In this document: positions 19,349 through 27,761 of the stretch, in pieces
Position numbering within the stretch: position 1 is the stretch's first letter
Layout: each line of letters opens with the position of its first letter
Source: Chryseobacterium sp. BGARF1
GTDB lineage: Bacteria; Bacteroidota; Bacteroidia; Flavobacteriales; Weeksellaceae
Reading direction: 5' to 3'
DNA: 48,819 nt
NCBI RefSeq assembly: GCF_001677955.1
Contig: NZ_LELA01000022.1
Coordinates: 1 to 48,819 of the forward strand
Position numbers and translations under genes: made by a program
The notes under the pieces: generated by a model
What the model was told of the DNA's origin: nothing
The model's database searches: none
Seen by the model: only the letters and a program-made list of their open reading frames with translations

Positions 19349-22200
19349 GTTGTTTTTCCAAAATATTCGTTCTTTTATGTTTATGCTCTCAATTATTGCA
19401 TTCTCAATCTAAGGAAATTCAATTCCTGAGCGGGAAAGATTCTGAACATACCAAAGAATGGGATTTTTGGATAAACGGTGGACGAAAATCTGGAAATTGG
19501 GATAAAATTCAGGTTCCTTCTCAATGGGAACAGCAGGGTTTTGGTTCATATAATTACGGACGCGATTATGTGACCTACGGCAAAAATTTTAAATTCAATG
19601 ATGAAGTAGGTTTGTACAAACACCAATTTTTAGTTCCAAATTCCTGGAAAGGAAAAACCATCAACATTGTTTTCGAAGGTTCGATGACCGATACCGAAGT
19701 GAAGATCAACGGAAGATCAGCCGGAGCTATTCATCAAGGCGCATTTTATGAATTTAAATATGATATTTCAGACAAATTAATTTTTGGAAAAGAAAATATT
19801 CTTGAAGTAAAAGTTTCCAAAATATCCGCTGATAAATCGGTCAACAATGCAGAACGTCTCGCTGATTATTGGATTTTGGGAGGGATTTTCAGACCTGTTT
19901 ATTTAGAAGCAACTTCAAAAGAACATATTTCCTGGACAGCGATTGATGCAAAAGCAGACGGAACTTTTCGTTCAAATATTCATTTAAAAGGAATTAATTC
20001 TGCGAACAATTTACAAGTTGAAATATTTGATATTAAAAATAATTTGGTTGGCGAATCTCAGATTCAGATTAAAAAAGATGATACTTTAAAGCAAATTCAA
20101 TTTTCCGTTAAAAATCTAAAATTGTGGACGGCGGAAACACCGAATTTGTACAAAGCAAAATTCACTTTAAATAAAAACAGAAAAACAATCTTTCAGTCCG
20201 AAGAAAAATTCGGTTTTCGTACGATAGAAATCAAGAAAGGCGACGGCATTTATATCAACGGTACAAAGATAAAAATGAAAGGGATCAATCGTCACGTTTG
20301 GTGGCCTGAAACAGGTAGAGCAGTCAATGAAAATATCGATTTGATGGATGTTCAGCTCATCAAAGAAATGAATATGAACGCTGTTCGCTGTTCACATTAT
20401 CCACCGAATAAATCGTTTTTAAAAATTTGCGATTCTCTCGGTTTATATGTCTTGGATGAATTGGCAGGTTGGCAAAAAAAATACAGCACAGAAGTTGGTG
20501 AAAAGTTGGTGAAAGAAATGGTTGTGAGAGATGCAAATCATCCATCCATTATTTTCTGGAGTAACGGAAACGAGGGCGGGCATAATTTTGACTTGGATGC
20601 AGAATTTGCAAAATATGATTTATCAAACCGTCCCGTAATTCACGCGCATCACAAGCCAGGAAATGCTTTCAATGGAATCGACTGCAACCATTACGAAGAT
20701 TATTACAGCACACAAAAAATTCTTGAAGGCGAAAATATTTATATGCCCACCGAGTTTTTGCACGCTCAAGATGACGGTGGTGGCGGAACTTCTTTAGCCG
20801 ATTATTGGGAACTGCATTGGAATTCTAAAAAAGGAGCAGGTGGTTTTCTCTGGGCGTTTGCAGATGAAGGTTTGGTGAGAACAGATTTTAACAATCAGAT
20901 TGACGTGAACGCTATCAACGCTCCAGACGGAGTTATGGGACCCCATCGTGAAAAAGAGGGAAGTTTTTATGCAATTAGGGAGATTTACAGTCCGGTAAAG
21001 ATTGATTTGAAAACGCTTCCAAATGATTTTAATGGAATTATTCCTATCGAAAACCGTTATCATTTTACGAATTTAAATGAATGTAAGTTTGAGTGGAAAA
21101 TAGTTAAGTTTAAAACACCCTTTTCCTCAGAATCTGGTTCTGACGTAATTAAAACAGGAAAAGCGGAATCTCCGAATATTAAACCAACAGAAAAAGGAAA
21201 TATCAATTTAAATCTTCCTTCAAACTGGAAAGAAAGTGAAGGTTTATTATTAACTGCAATAGACAAATTTGGAAAAGAAATTTATACCTGGACTTGGAAA
21301 ATTGCCTCTAATGATGGAATTTCAAAACAATTTTCAAAATCTTTACTTAAAGAATTTCCGATTTCGGTCATTGAAAATGATTCATTATTTATTTTAAAAT
21401 CAGACGAAAAGGAATTTGCCATCGGAAAAAAAGATGGACTTTTGAAATCAGTCATTGTCGATAAAAAAGGCAAAAAAATGACCTTCAAAAACGGACCTGT
21501 TTTCGTGAACGGAACTATGGAATTATCATCCATTAAATCTTTTGCAGAAGGACAAAATCAACTGATTGAAGTCAATTATAAAAACAGAAATAAAATCATT
21601 TGGAAACTCAATCCAAACGGAATTTTAGAATTGAATTACGAATATTCTTTGTCTGGAGATTATCAATTTTCAGGGGTAAGTTTCGATTATCCTGAAAATT
21701 ATGTCATCAATGCAAAATGGCTCGGAAAAGGACCTTATCATGTTTGGAAAAACAGAACTCAGGGACAAACTTTTAATGTTTGGCAGAGTTTAAAAAACTC
21801 AACAAGAACCGGACAATCTCCGTGGATTTACCCTGAGTTTAAGGGCTATTTTGATGAGGTTTCTTGGTTGCAATTAGATACTGCAGAAGGGAAAATAACA
21901 GTTGGAACAAAGGAAGAAAAAATGTTCGTCAGACTTTTTGATTTTTACGGAATCTACGGAGCGGAAGGTTATCCGAAATTACCGACAGGAAATATCTCAT
22001 TTTTAGATGCAATCCCTCCTTTGGGAACTGTTTTGGCGTTTAATATTAACGATAAAACCGAAACTTTAGGACCCGAAAGTGAACCAAATCATTTGAAAGG
22101 AACATTCAAAAGAACTCTATATTTCTATTTTGGATTGCCGGATTTGGGCGATGAAAATAAACAGTTTACAATGCCAAAAGAAAATATTTTAACAGATTAA
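19345..22200 (+). CDS. GH2 family glycoside hydrolase (beta-galactosidase-like)
   Basis: A 951-residue secreted enzyme with a short signal peptide (KIFVLLCLCSQLLHSQ). The domain order is jelly-roll (IQVPSQWEQQGFGSYNYG, residues about 55-190), Ig-like, TIM barrel (about 310-570) and a C-terminal beta-sandwich like beta-galactosidase small-chain domains (WLGKGPYHVWKNRTQGQTF). The general acid/base is Glu410 in NGNEGG, and the nucleophile is probably Glu470 in PTEFLHA. It probably removes beta-galactose or another beta-linked sugar from side chains of rhamnogalacturonan-I. The exact sugar cannot be fixed from sequence. The start overlaps the GH28 stop by 4 bp, so translation is likely to be coupled. 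Confidence 0.88.
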   Translation: MSCFSKIFVLLCLCSQLLHSQSKEIQFLSGKDSEHTKEWDFWINGGRKSGNWDKIQVPSQWEQQGFGSYNYGRDYVTYGKNFKFNDEVGLYKHQFLVPNSWKGKTINIVFEGSMTDTEVKINGRSAGAIHQGAFYEFKYDISDKLIFGKENILEVKVSKISADKSVNNAERLADYWILGGIFRPVYLEATSKEHISWTAIDAKADGTFRSNIHLKGINSANNLQVEIFDIKNNLVGESQIQIKKDDTLKQIQFSVKNLKLWTAETPNLYKAKFTLNKNRKTIFQSEEKFGFRTIEIKKGDGIYINGTKIKMKGINRHVWWPETGRAVNENIDLMDVQLIKEMNMNAVRCSHYPPNKSFLKICDSLGLYVLDELAGWQKKYSTEVGEKLVKEMVVRDANHPSIIFWSNGNEGGHNFDLDAEFAKYDLSNRPVIHAHHKPGNAFNGIDCNHYEDYYSTQKILEGENIYMPTEFLHAQDDGGGGTSLADYWELHWNSKKGAGGFLWAFADEGLVRTDFNNQIDVNAINAPDGVMGPHREKEGSFYAIREIYSPVKIDLKTLPNDFNGIIPIENRYHFTNLNECKFEWKIVKFKTPFSSESGSDVIKTGKAESPNIKPTEKGNINLNLPSNWKESEGLLLTAIDKFGKEIYTWTWKIASNDGISKQFSKSLLKEFPISVIENDSLFILKSDEKEFAIGKKDGLLKSVIVDKKGKKMTFKNGPVFVNGTMELSSIKSFAEGQNQLIEVNYKNRNKIIWKLNPNGILELNYEYSLSGDYQFSGVSFDYPENYVINAKWLGKGPYHVWKNRTQGQTFNVWQSLKNSTRTGQSPWIYPEFKGYFDEVSWLQLDTAEGKITVGTKEEKMFVRLFDFYGIYGAEGYPKLPTGNISFLDAIPPLGTVLAFNINDKTETLGPESEPNHLKGTFKRTLYFYFGLPDLGDENKQFTMPKENILTD

Positions 22201-22202
22201 TA

Positions 22203-23525
22203 ATGAAAAACGGATTCTCTTTTTTAATAGTTTTAGTCTGTTCATTATATTTTGGGCAACAAACCACTTTCAAGTTTGATTTTGGTGGAAACAGAGTGGA
22301 GAACGGATTTATTCCAATCACTCCGGCTTCAAAATTTGACAAGAAAATTGGTTACGGATTTATGGATATTTCCGGTTTAAAATCTGTTGACAATGGCGGC
22401 AATGCTTTGACCGGAGATTTTATTACAAGTGAAAAACCTTTCTATTTTTCTGTGGTTCTTCCTGAAGGAAATTATGATATTCAATTAAATTTGGGTGATT
22501 CAAAAGGTACTTCCGAAACAACGGTTCGTGTAGAAAACCGCCGATTGATGTTGAATGATGTGAAAACAAAACAAGGCGAAGTTGTAGAAAAACAAATTAC
22601 CGTCCATGTAAAAGACAGCATCATCCGAAATCAAAATGGAGAAAAAATCGGAATTGTAAAATTAAAACCAAGAGAAAGAAAATACCTTCATTGGGACAAT
22701 CTGTTGACTATTGAATTTAATAATAAAGCTCCGAAAGTGTGTTCGATAATTATTCAACCTAATAAAAAAGCGAAAACTATTTTTTTGACGGGAGATTCAA
22801 CAGTTGTGGATGCTCAATATGAACCTTGGGCTTCGTGGGGGCAAATGTTGCCTTATTTTTTCAAACCAAACGAAGTCGTGATTGCCAATTATGCAGAAAG
22901 CGGAGAAACCTTAAAAGCCTTCGAAGACCGTCACCGAATCGATAAAATCTGGAATAAAATAAAACCGGGAGATTATCTTTTTATTCAGTTTGGGCACAAT
23001 GACCAAAAAGCTGGTAATAGTACGAAATCTGGTTACAGAAAACGTTTAAAAGAATGGATTTTAAAAGCGAAACAATTAGGTGCAATTCCTGTTTTGGTAA
23101 CTTCGATGAATCGCAGAGTTTTTGATGACAATAATAAAATAGTCAATACTTTAGACGATTTTCCCGATGCAATGCGGGAAATTGCGAAAGAAGAAAAGGT
23201 TGATTTAATTGATTTGAATGCATTAAGCAAAACATTGTTCGAAGCAATGGGACCGGAAGCGGCGAAGAAAGCATTTGTCTATTATCCGGCAAACGCTTAT
23301 CCTAATCAACCGAACGCTTTGGCAGATGATACGCATTTTAATCCTTATGGAGCTTATGAATTGGCAAAATGTGTCGTAAAATCTATCATTGACCAAAACC
23401 TGCCTTTGAAGAAATACATTTCGAAAATTGAGAAAAATTTTAACCCCAATAAACCTGACAATGTTGAAAAATTCCACTGGCCAGAATCAGTCTATATGGA
23501 ATCTTTAAAGCCTGATGGAAATTGA
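22203..23525 (+). CDS. CE12-type rhamnogalacturonan acetylesterase with N-terminal galactose-binding-like domain
   Basis: A 440-residue protein with a signal peptide. Residues about 20-160 form a beta-sandwich (FKFDFGGNRVENGFIPI...), as seen fused to CE12 enzymes. The SGNH esterase follows, with GDST (Ser199), FIQFGHNDQK (block III Asn) and ADDTHFNPYGAYELA (Asp375/His378). It removes acetyl groups from the galacturonate residues of rhamnogalacturonan so that lyases and hydrolases can act. It lies 2 bp after the GH2 gene and ends that three-gene run. A second, shorter CE12 is encoded at 29851. Confidence 0.88.
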   Translation: MKNGFSFLIVLVCSLYFGQQTTFKFDFGGNRVENGFIPITPASKFDKKIGYGFMDISGLKSVDNGGNALTGDFITSEKPFYFSVVLPEGNYDIQLNLGDSKGTSETTVRVENRRLMLNDVKTKQGEVVEKQITVHVKDSIIRNQNGEKIGIVKLKPRERKYLHWDNLLTIEFNNKAPKVCSIIIQPNKKAKTIFLTGDSTVVDAQYEPWASWGQMLPYFFKPNEVVIANYAESGETLKAFEDRHRIDKIWNKIKPGDYLFIQFGHNDQKAGNSTKSGYRKRLKEWILKAKQLGAIPVLVTSMNRRVFDDNNKIVNTLDDFPDAMREIAKEEKVDLIDLNALSKTLFEAMGPEAAKKAFVYYPANAYPNQPNALADDTHFNPYGAYELAKCVVKSIIDQNLPLKKYISKIEKNFNPNKPDNVEKFHWPESVYMESLKPDGN

Positions 23526-23532
23526 AATTTTA

Positions 23533-23618
23533 AACACTTAAGTTTTTAAAGTTTAAAATGATTGATAAAAAAGATGTATATAAAAAGAAAATCAAAGATT
23601 TTCAAAAACTTAAGTGTT
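23533..23618. repeat. Long inverted repeat between esterase and GH106 genes
   Basis: The arms AACACTTAAGTTTTT (23533-23547) and AAAAACTTAAGTGTT (23604-23618) are perfect 15-bp complements. Just inside the right arm lies the hairpin GAAAATCAAAGATTTTC (23587-23603), which recurs at 29737-29753. It starts 8 bp after the esterase stop and may end or protect the upstream transcript. Confidence 0.6.
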
Positions 23619-23700
23619 CTTCTCAATAGTCGAATCACTAACTTGAAGATAACTAATGTGTTGAAAAAATATTTTGTGACTAAAAATAAAAAGTTGAATA

Positions 23701-26472
23701 ATGAGAATTAAAAATATCATAAAGCTCAGTGTCATCTGTTTTGCCTTCGGAAATCTCTCCGCACAAAATCCCTGGCCAACAGTTACCGAAACTGCCAAAC
23801 CCTGGACGCGTTGGTGGTGGATGGGAAGTGCAGTTGACGAAAAAGGATTAGACAAACAATTAACTACACTTTCAAAATCAGGTTTTGGAGGGGTAGAAAT
23901 CGTCCCGATTTACGGAGCAAAAGATTTTGAAAATAAATACATCAATTATCTTTCTCCAGAATGGATGAAAATGTTGCAGTTCACTACAGATAAAGCTAAA
24001 AGCTTGAAAATGGGCGTCGATATGTCGGTTGGAACTGGTTGGCCAATTGGCGGTTCGCAAGTCAGTGAAAATGATGCGGCGACAAAAATGATAGTTCAGA
24101 CTTACGATATTCAATCAAATGAAAAGCTTTCTGAAAAGATTGTTTTAAAAGATGAAAAACAGAAGAATTTAAAAACTACAAAACTTGATATCGTTACAGC
24201 TTACAATGAGAAAAATGAAGCTGTTGTTTTAACAGATAAAGTGACTCAAGACGGAACTTTAAATTGGAAACCTACCTCAGGGAAATGGACAGTTTACGCA
24301 GTTTTTATTGGTAAAACGTTACAGAAAGTAAAACGTGCCGCTCCGGGCGGTGAAGGCTACACTTTAGACCATTTTTCACCCAATGCTACAAAAGATTATC
24401 TGAAAACTTTCGATGAGGCTTTTGGCAATTCAAATTATGGAATTCGTTCTTTTTTCAATGATAGTTACGAAGTTTACAATGCAGACTGGACGCCAGATTT
24501 TAAAGAAGAATTTCAAAAAAGACGTGGTTACGACTTAAGCCCTTACATCAAATATTTGGTGAACAATGAAGAAAATGAAATTGCGACAAGAATAAAATCT
24601 GATTACAGAGAAACTTTAAGCGACCTTATTTTAAACCGCTTTACCAAAGATTTTACCAATTGGGCACATTCCAAAAACTCAAAAAATACCAATCAAGCAC
24701 ACGGTTCGCCGGGTAATTTACTGGATTTGTATGCTGCAGTCGATATTCCGGAATCTGAAACTTTTGGAAGTACGCCGTTTGATATTATAGGTTTAAAAAG
24801 AGATAGTGCCGATATTCAAAAATCAGATGTTCCTGATATCAATATGTTGAAGTTTTCTTCTTCGGTAGCTAATGTGATGGGGAAAAAACTGATTTCGAAT
24901 GAAACTTTTACGTGGCTAACTGAGCATTTTAAAACCTCTTGGTCACAGGCAAAACCTGAAGTTGAGCAGGTTTTTTTATCGGGAATTAATCATGTTTTTT
25001 ATCACGGAACGACTTACACGCCTGCTGATGTAAAGTTTCCAGGGTGGTTGTTTTATGCATCGACTAATTTTGTGCCCGAGAACAGTTTGTGGCCACAGTT
25101 AAGTGGATTAAATTCTTACGTGGCAAGAACTCAAAGTGTTTTACAAAGCGGAAAATCAGATAATGAACTGTTGATTTACTGGCCAATTTACGACCAATGG
25201 GCGAGTCCGAAAGGAAAAGATGTTGCCTTTAAAATTCATAATATTGAAAAATGGTTACAACCGACCGCGTTTTATAAAAACCTTGATAAATTGGGCAAAT
25301 CAGGCTATTCTTTAGATATGGTCTCCGATAAAATGATTAGCGAAGCGAATTTGTATAATCAAAATATTCAGGTTTCAAAAGAAGGCGGTTCGTATAAAGT
25401 GCTCATCATTCCACAACTTGATTATTTACCTGAATCTACATTGAAAAATATTTTAAATTTAGCTCAAAACGGCGCATCTATTATATTTCAGAACGAACCG
25501 AAAAATATTCCGGGATATTTTGAAGCAGAAAAAAGAAAAACTGAATTAAATTCTTTATGGAAATCCATTCCTTTTCAGCAAAATGTAAATTTTAAATTTG
25601 CAACATTTGGAAAAGGAAAAATTATCTTGACTTCCAATGTTGAAAAAGGGTTAGAATTTTTAAAAATCGAAAGAGAAAAACTAACGGATACCGGATTGAA
25701 ATTCGTGAGAAGAAAATTCGACGGTGGAAAATATTATTACATTGTCAATCACACTTCAAAGGAAATCAATCAAAATATTCCACTGAATTTTGTTGGGAAA
25801 CAAGTCGCTTTGATGAACCCTGAAAATGGTGATTTTGGAATCGCTGAAACTGATGATAATTCAGTGAAAATCCAGTTGAAATCTGGAGAATCAATTATTA
25901 TAAAAGCTTCTGAAACTGCAGATAATTCCATTGTTAATTGGAAATATATTGAAAAAACTGACGCTCCTATTATTTTAAATCAACCTTGGCAATTATCTTT
26001 CAAAGAAGGAGGTCCCGAACTTCCGAAATCAAGAACTTTGAAGAAACTTCAACCTTGGACGAATTTTACTGAAGACGCTTCAACGCAAAGTTTTTCGGGA
26101 ACAGGAGTTTATACAACAACATTCGATTTAAAGAAAAAAGCAGACGATTTTGTACTGAAATTTGACAAATTGTTTGAAAGTACAAAAGTAATCGTCAATG
26201 GAAAAGAAGCAGGAATTGTCTGGAGCAACCCGTTTGAGATCAACGTCGGAAAATATCTTAAAAAAGGCAAAAACACAATTCAGATCGAGGTTTCAAACCT
26301 GATGGCCAACCGGATCCGTTATATGGATAAAAATAAAATTGAATGGCGAAATTATCACGAAATCAACTTTGTGAATATTAACTACAAGCCTTTCGATGCA
26401 TCTAATTGGAAAGTTCAGCCTTCTGGTTTGGATGGCGAAATTCAATTAATTCCAATTTATTATTCAAAATAA
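23701..26472 (+). CDS. GH106 alpha-L-rhamnosidase
   Basis: A 923-residue secreted enzyme (signal peptide ending NLSAQ). The opening WTRWWWMGSAVDEKGL with LSKSGFGGVEIVPIYG is characteristic of GH106. An extended catalytic barrel follows, with long inserts. The C-terminal beta-sandwich contains FDKLFESTKVIVNGKEAGIV and PSGLDGEIQLIPI. Enzymes of this family release alpha-L-rhamnose from rhamnogalacturonan oligosaccharides, in particular from the non-reducing end. The gene follows a long inverted-repeat gap and is closely followed by a solo domain protein 9 bp on. Confidence 0.9.
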   Translation: MRIKNIIKLSVICFAFGNLSAQNPWPTVTETAKPWTRWWWMGSAVDEKGLDKQLTTLSKSGFGGVEIVPIYGAKDFENKYINYLSPEWMKMLQFTTDKAKSLKMGVDMSVGTGWPIGGSQVSENDAATKMIVQTYDIQSNEKLSEKIVLKDEKQKNLKTTKLDIVTAYNEKNEAVVLTDKVTQDGTLNWKPTSGKWTVYAVFIGKTLQKVKRAAPGGEGYTLDHFSPNATKDYLKTFDEAFGNSNYGIRSFFNDSYEVYNADWTPDFKEEFQKRRGYDLSPYIKYLVNNEENEIATRIKSDYRETLSDLILNRFTKDFTNWAHSKNSKNTNQAHGSPGNLLDLYAAVDIPESETFGSTPFDIIGLKRDSADIQKSDVPDINMLKFSSSVANVMGKKLISNETFTWLTEHFKTSWSQAKPEVEQVFLSGINHVFYHGTTYTPADVKFPGWLFYASTNFVPENSLWPQLSGLNSYVARTQSVLQSGKSDNELLIYWPIYDQWASPKGKDVAFKIHNIEKWLQPTAFYKNLDKLGKSGYSLDMVSDKMISEANLYNQNIQVSKEGGSYKVLIIPQLDYLPESTLKNILNLAQNGASIIFQNEPKNIPGYFEAEKRKTELNSLWKSIPFQQNVNFKFATFGKGKIILTSNVEKGLEFLKIEREKLTDTGLKFVRRKFDGGKYYYIVNHTSKEINQNIPLNFVGKQVALMNPENGDFGIAETDDNSVKIQLKSGESIIIKASETADNSIVNWKYIEKTDAPIILNQPWQLSFKEGGPELPKSRTLKKLQPWTNFTEDASTQSFSGTGVYTTTFDLKKKADDFVLKFDKLFESTKVIVNGKEAGIVWSNPFEINVGKYLKKGKNTIQIEVSNLMANRIRYMDKNKIEWRNYHEINFVNINYKPFDASNWKVQPSGLDGEIQLIPIYYSK

Positions 26473-26481
26473 AAATTAATT

Positions 26482-27285
26482 ATGACTAAAATTATCATAA
26501 AATCATTCGTTGTAGGGACTTTGCTGACCGTTGGGTTTACCAGTGCTCAACAGAAACCGAAAGTTGTTTTAGATAACTTTTTCAACAATGAGAAAAGAGA
26601 AAATAAAGAAACAAAAGCCTTAGAGTCTTGGCATTACACATGGAATGATACCACCAATGGAGGTTTTTCTCTGTTAGGAGAGATCTTCCAAAAGCAAGGT
26701 GCAGAGATCGGTACGCTGACTACAGCTCCATCAAAAAATGACTTAAAAAATGCCAATGTCTACATCATCGTCGATGCGGATATCGACAAAGAAGCATCCG
26801 GCGGAAAAGCGAATTTTGTCGATGTCAAATCCATTAAAAACCTCGTGAAATGGGTAGAAAAAGGAGGTGTTTTGGTTTTACTGAGCAACGATAAAGGAAA
26901 TTCTGAGTTTGAGAATTTCAATAAGCTGGCAAATAAATTTGGAATTCATTTCAATGAAGACAGTTACAACCGCGTTCAGAAAAGAGAATTTGAACAAGGA
27001 AAAGTAATGGTTCCGAAAGAAAACGAAATTTTCTCCGAACAAAAATTATATATGAAGGAAGTGGCGACAATTTCTGTGAAAAGTCCGGCGAAAGAATTGC
27101 TGTATGCAGAAGACAAAAACATCGCAGCCATCGCAAAAATAGGTAAAGGAACCGTTTTCGCATTGGGTGACCCGTGGTGCTACAACGAATATATCGACGG
27201 CAAAAAACTACCCGCAGATTTCACGAATTATCAGGGAACTGAAGAATGGGTAAAGTGGTTGTTGAAGCAGGTTTCTACGAAATAA
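26482..27285 (+). CDS. Exported solo domain protein related to the C-terminal domain of GH105/GH88 proteins
   Basis: A 267-residue protein with a Sec signal peptide (VVGTLLTVGFTSAQ). The rest (VVLDNFFNNEKR, NGGFSLLGEIFQKQGAEI, NVYIIVDADIDKEA, WVEKGGVLVLLSNDKGNSEF, GTVFALGDPWCYNEYIDG) resembles a DUF4350/glutamine-amidotransferase-like Rossmann fold. From memory, a very similar segment is the C-terminal half of some Bacteroidota unsaturated rhamnogalacturonyl hydrolases. The pattern NDKGNSEFEHFN-like and ALGDPW is the basis for that link. Here the hydrolase is a separate gene (30711). No catalytic role is established. A partner or scaffold function in the same periplasmic step is inferred. Confidence 0.75.
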   Translation: MTKIIIKSFVVGTLLTVGFTSAQQKPKVVLDNFFNNEKRENKETKALESWHYTWNDTTNGGFSLLGEIFQKQGAEIGTLTTAPSKNDLKNANVYIIVDADIDKEASGGKANFVDVKSIKNLVKWVEKGGVLVLLSNDKGNSEFENFNKLANKFGIHFNEDSYNRVQKREFEQGKVMVPKENEIFSEQKLYMKEVATISVKSPAKELLYAEDKNIAAIAKIGKGTVFALGDPWCYNEYIDGKKLPADFTNYQGTEEWVKWLLKQVSTK

Positions 27286-27329
27286 TTGAATTTATGCAAT
27301 CGATTGAAGTTGTGTAGTTAAAATTATTT

Positions 27330-27411
27330 GGGCAGCTTTTTCCGCCCTACGTTCCCGCTTTTTTGCTCGTCGTACCTCCTCTCAAAAAGAGCTCCACTCA
27401 GGTCGGGCTGC
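27330..27411. repeat. 82-bp dispersed repeat, copy 1
   Basis: It aligns without gaps to 41459-41540, with about ten mismatches over 82 bp. The ends carry GCAGC and GCTGC as a short inverted repeat, and the core CCCGCTTTTTTGCTCGTCG is identical. Both copies lie between genes of the pectin locus, in the same orientation and upstream of a plus-strand gene. Confidence 0.8.
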
Positions 27412-27431
27412 GAGAGATTCAATGTAAAAAA

Positions 27432-27462
27432 TCCTTGTCAAGGTTTTAAACCTTGACAAGGA
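27432..27462. repeat. Nested palindrome, copy 1
   Basis: The 15-bp arms TCCTTGTCAAGGTTT and AAACCTTGACAAGGA flank a single T. Each arm contains its own near-palindrome (CCTTG T/A CAAGG). The 29-bp core recurs at 41706-41734. The repeat is preceded by the 82-bp element in both places. Confidence 0.8.
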
Positions 27463-27568
27463 TAACAAAGGGAAGCAAGTTGATTTCGGAAGGCAAAGAT
27501 TAAAATTTGGCTTTTGGTAAAACGTAAAGTAATTATTCTTGTCAGATAAAAAATTGAAATATAATTTA

Positions 27569-27715
27569 CAGGTCGCTCTTCTAGAGCTTTAATTCATTTA
27601 ATAATTATTTTCTATTAACAGTTCGTTCCTAAAGGAACTTTTTAAAATCCCAGCGGGATTTACTGTTAATAGATAAAATGAAGAACATACAAACAAGCTC
27701 CGTAGGAGCGACCTG
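27569..27715. repeat. Cluster of four hairpins inside a long inverted repeat
   Basis: The outer 21-bp arms (27569-27589 and 27695-27715) match at all but four positions. Each arm is itself a hairpin, GCTCT-TCT-AGAGC and GCTCC-GTA-GGAGC, with compensating base changes. Inside, 11-bp arms CTATTAACAGT (27612-27622) and ACTGTTAATAG (27662-27672) close a three-way junction holding GTTCC-TAAA-GGAAC and AAATCCC-AGC-GGGATTT. Confidence 0.75.
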
Positions 27716-27761
27716 TTGCTTCATCTTTTTTTATAGAAAAAAATGAAAAATAATGTGCATT

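Larger units (their letters stand above)
27286..27752. other. Intergenic region packed with structured repeats
   Basis: No gene is seen in these 467 bp. They contain three repeat elements: the 82-bp GGGCAGC element (27330-27411), a nested palindrome (27432-27462) and a cluster of four small hairpins inside a larger inverted repeat (27569-27715). I see no clear terminator or promoter consensus, so the PL11 gene may depend on read-through or on a promoter formed within the repeats. Confidence 0.65.
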
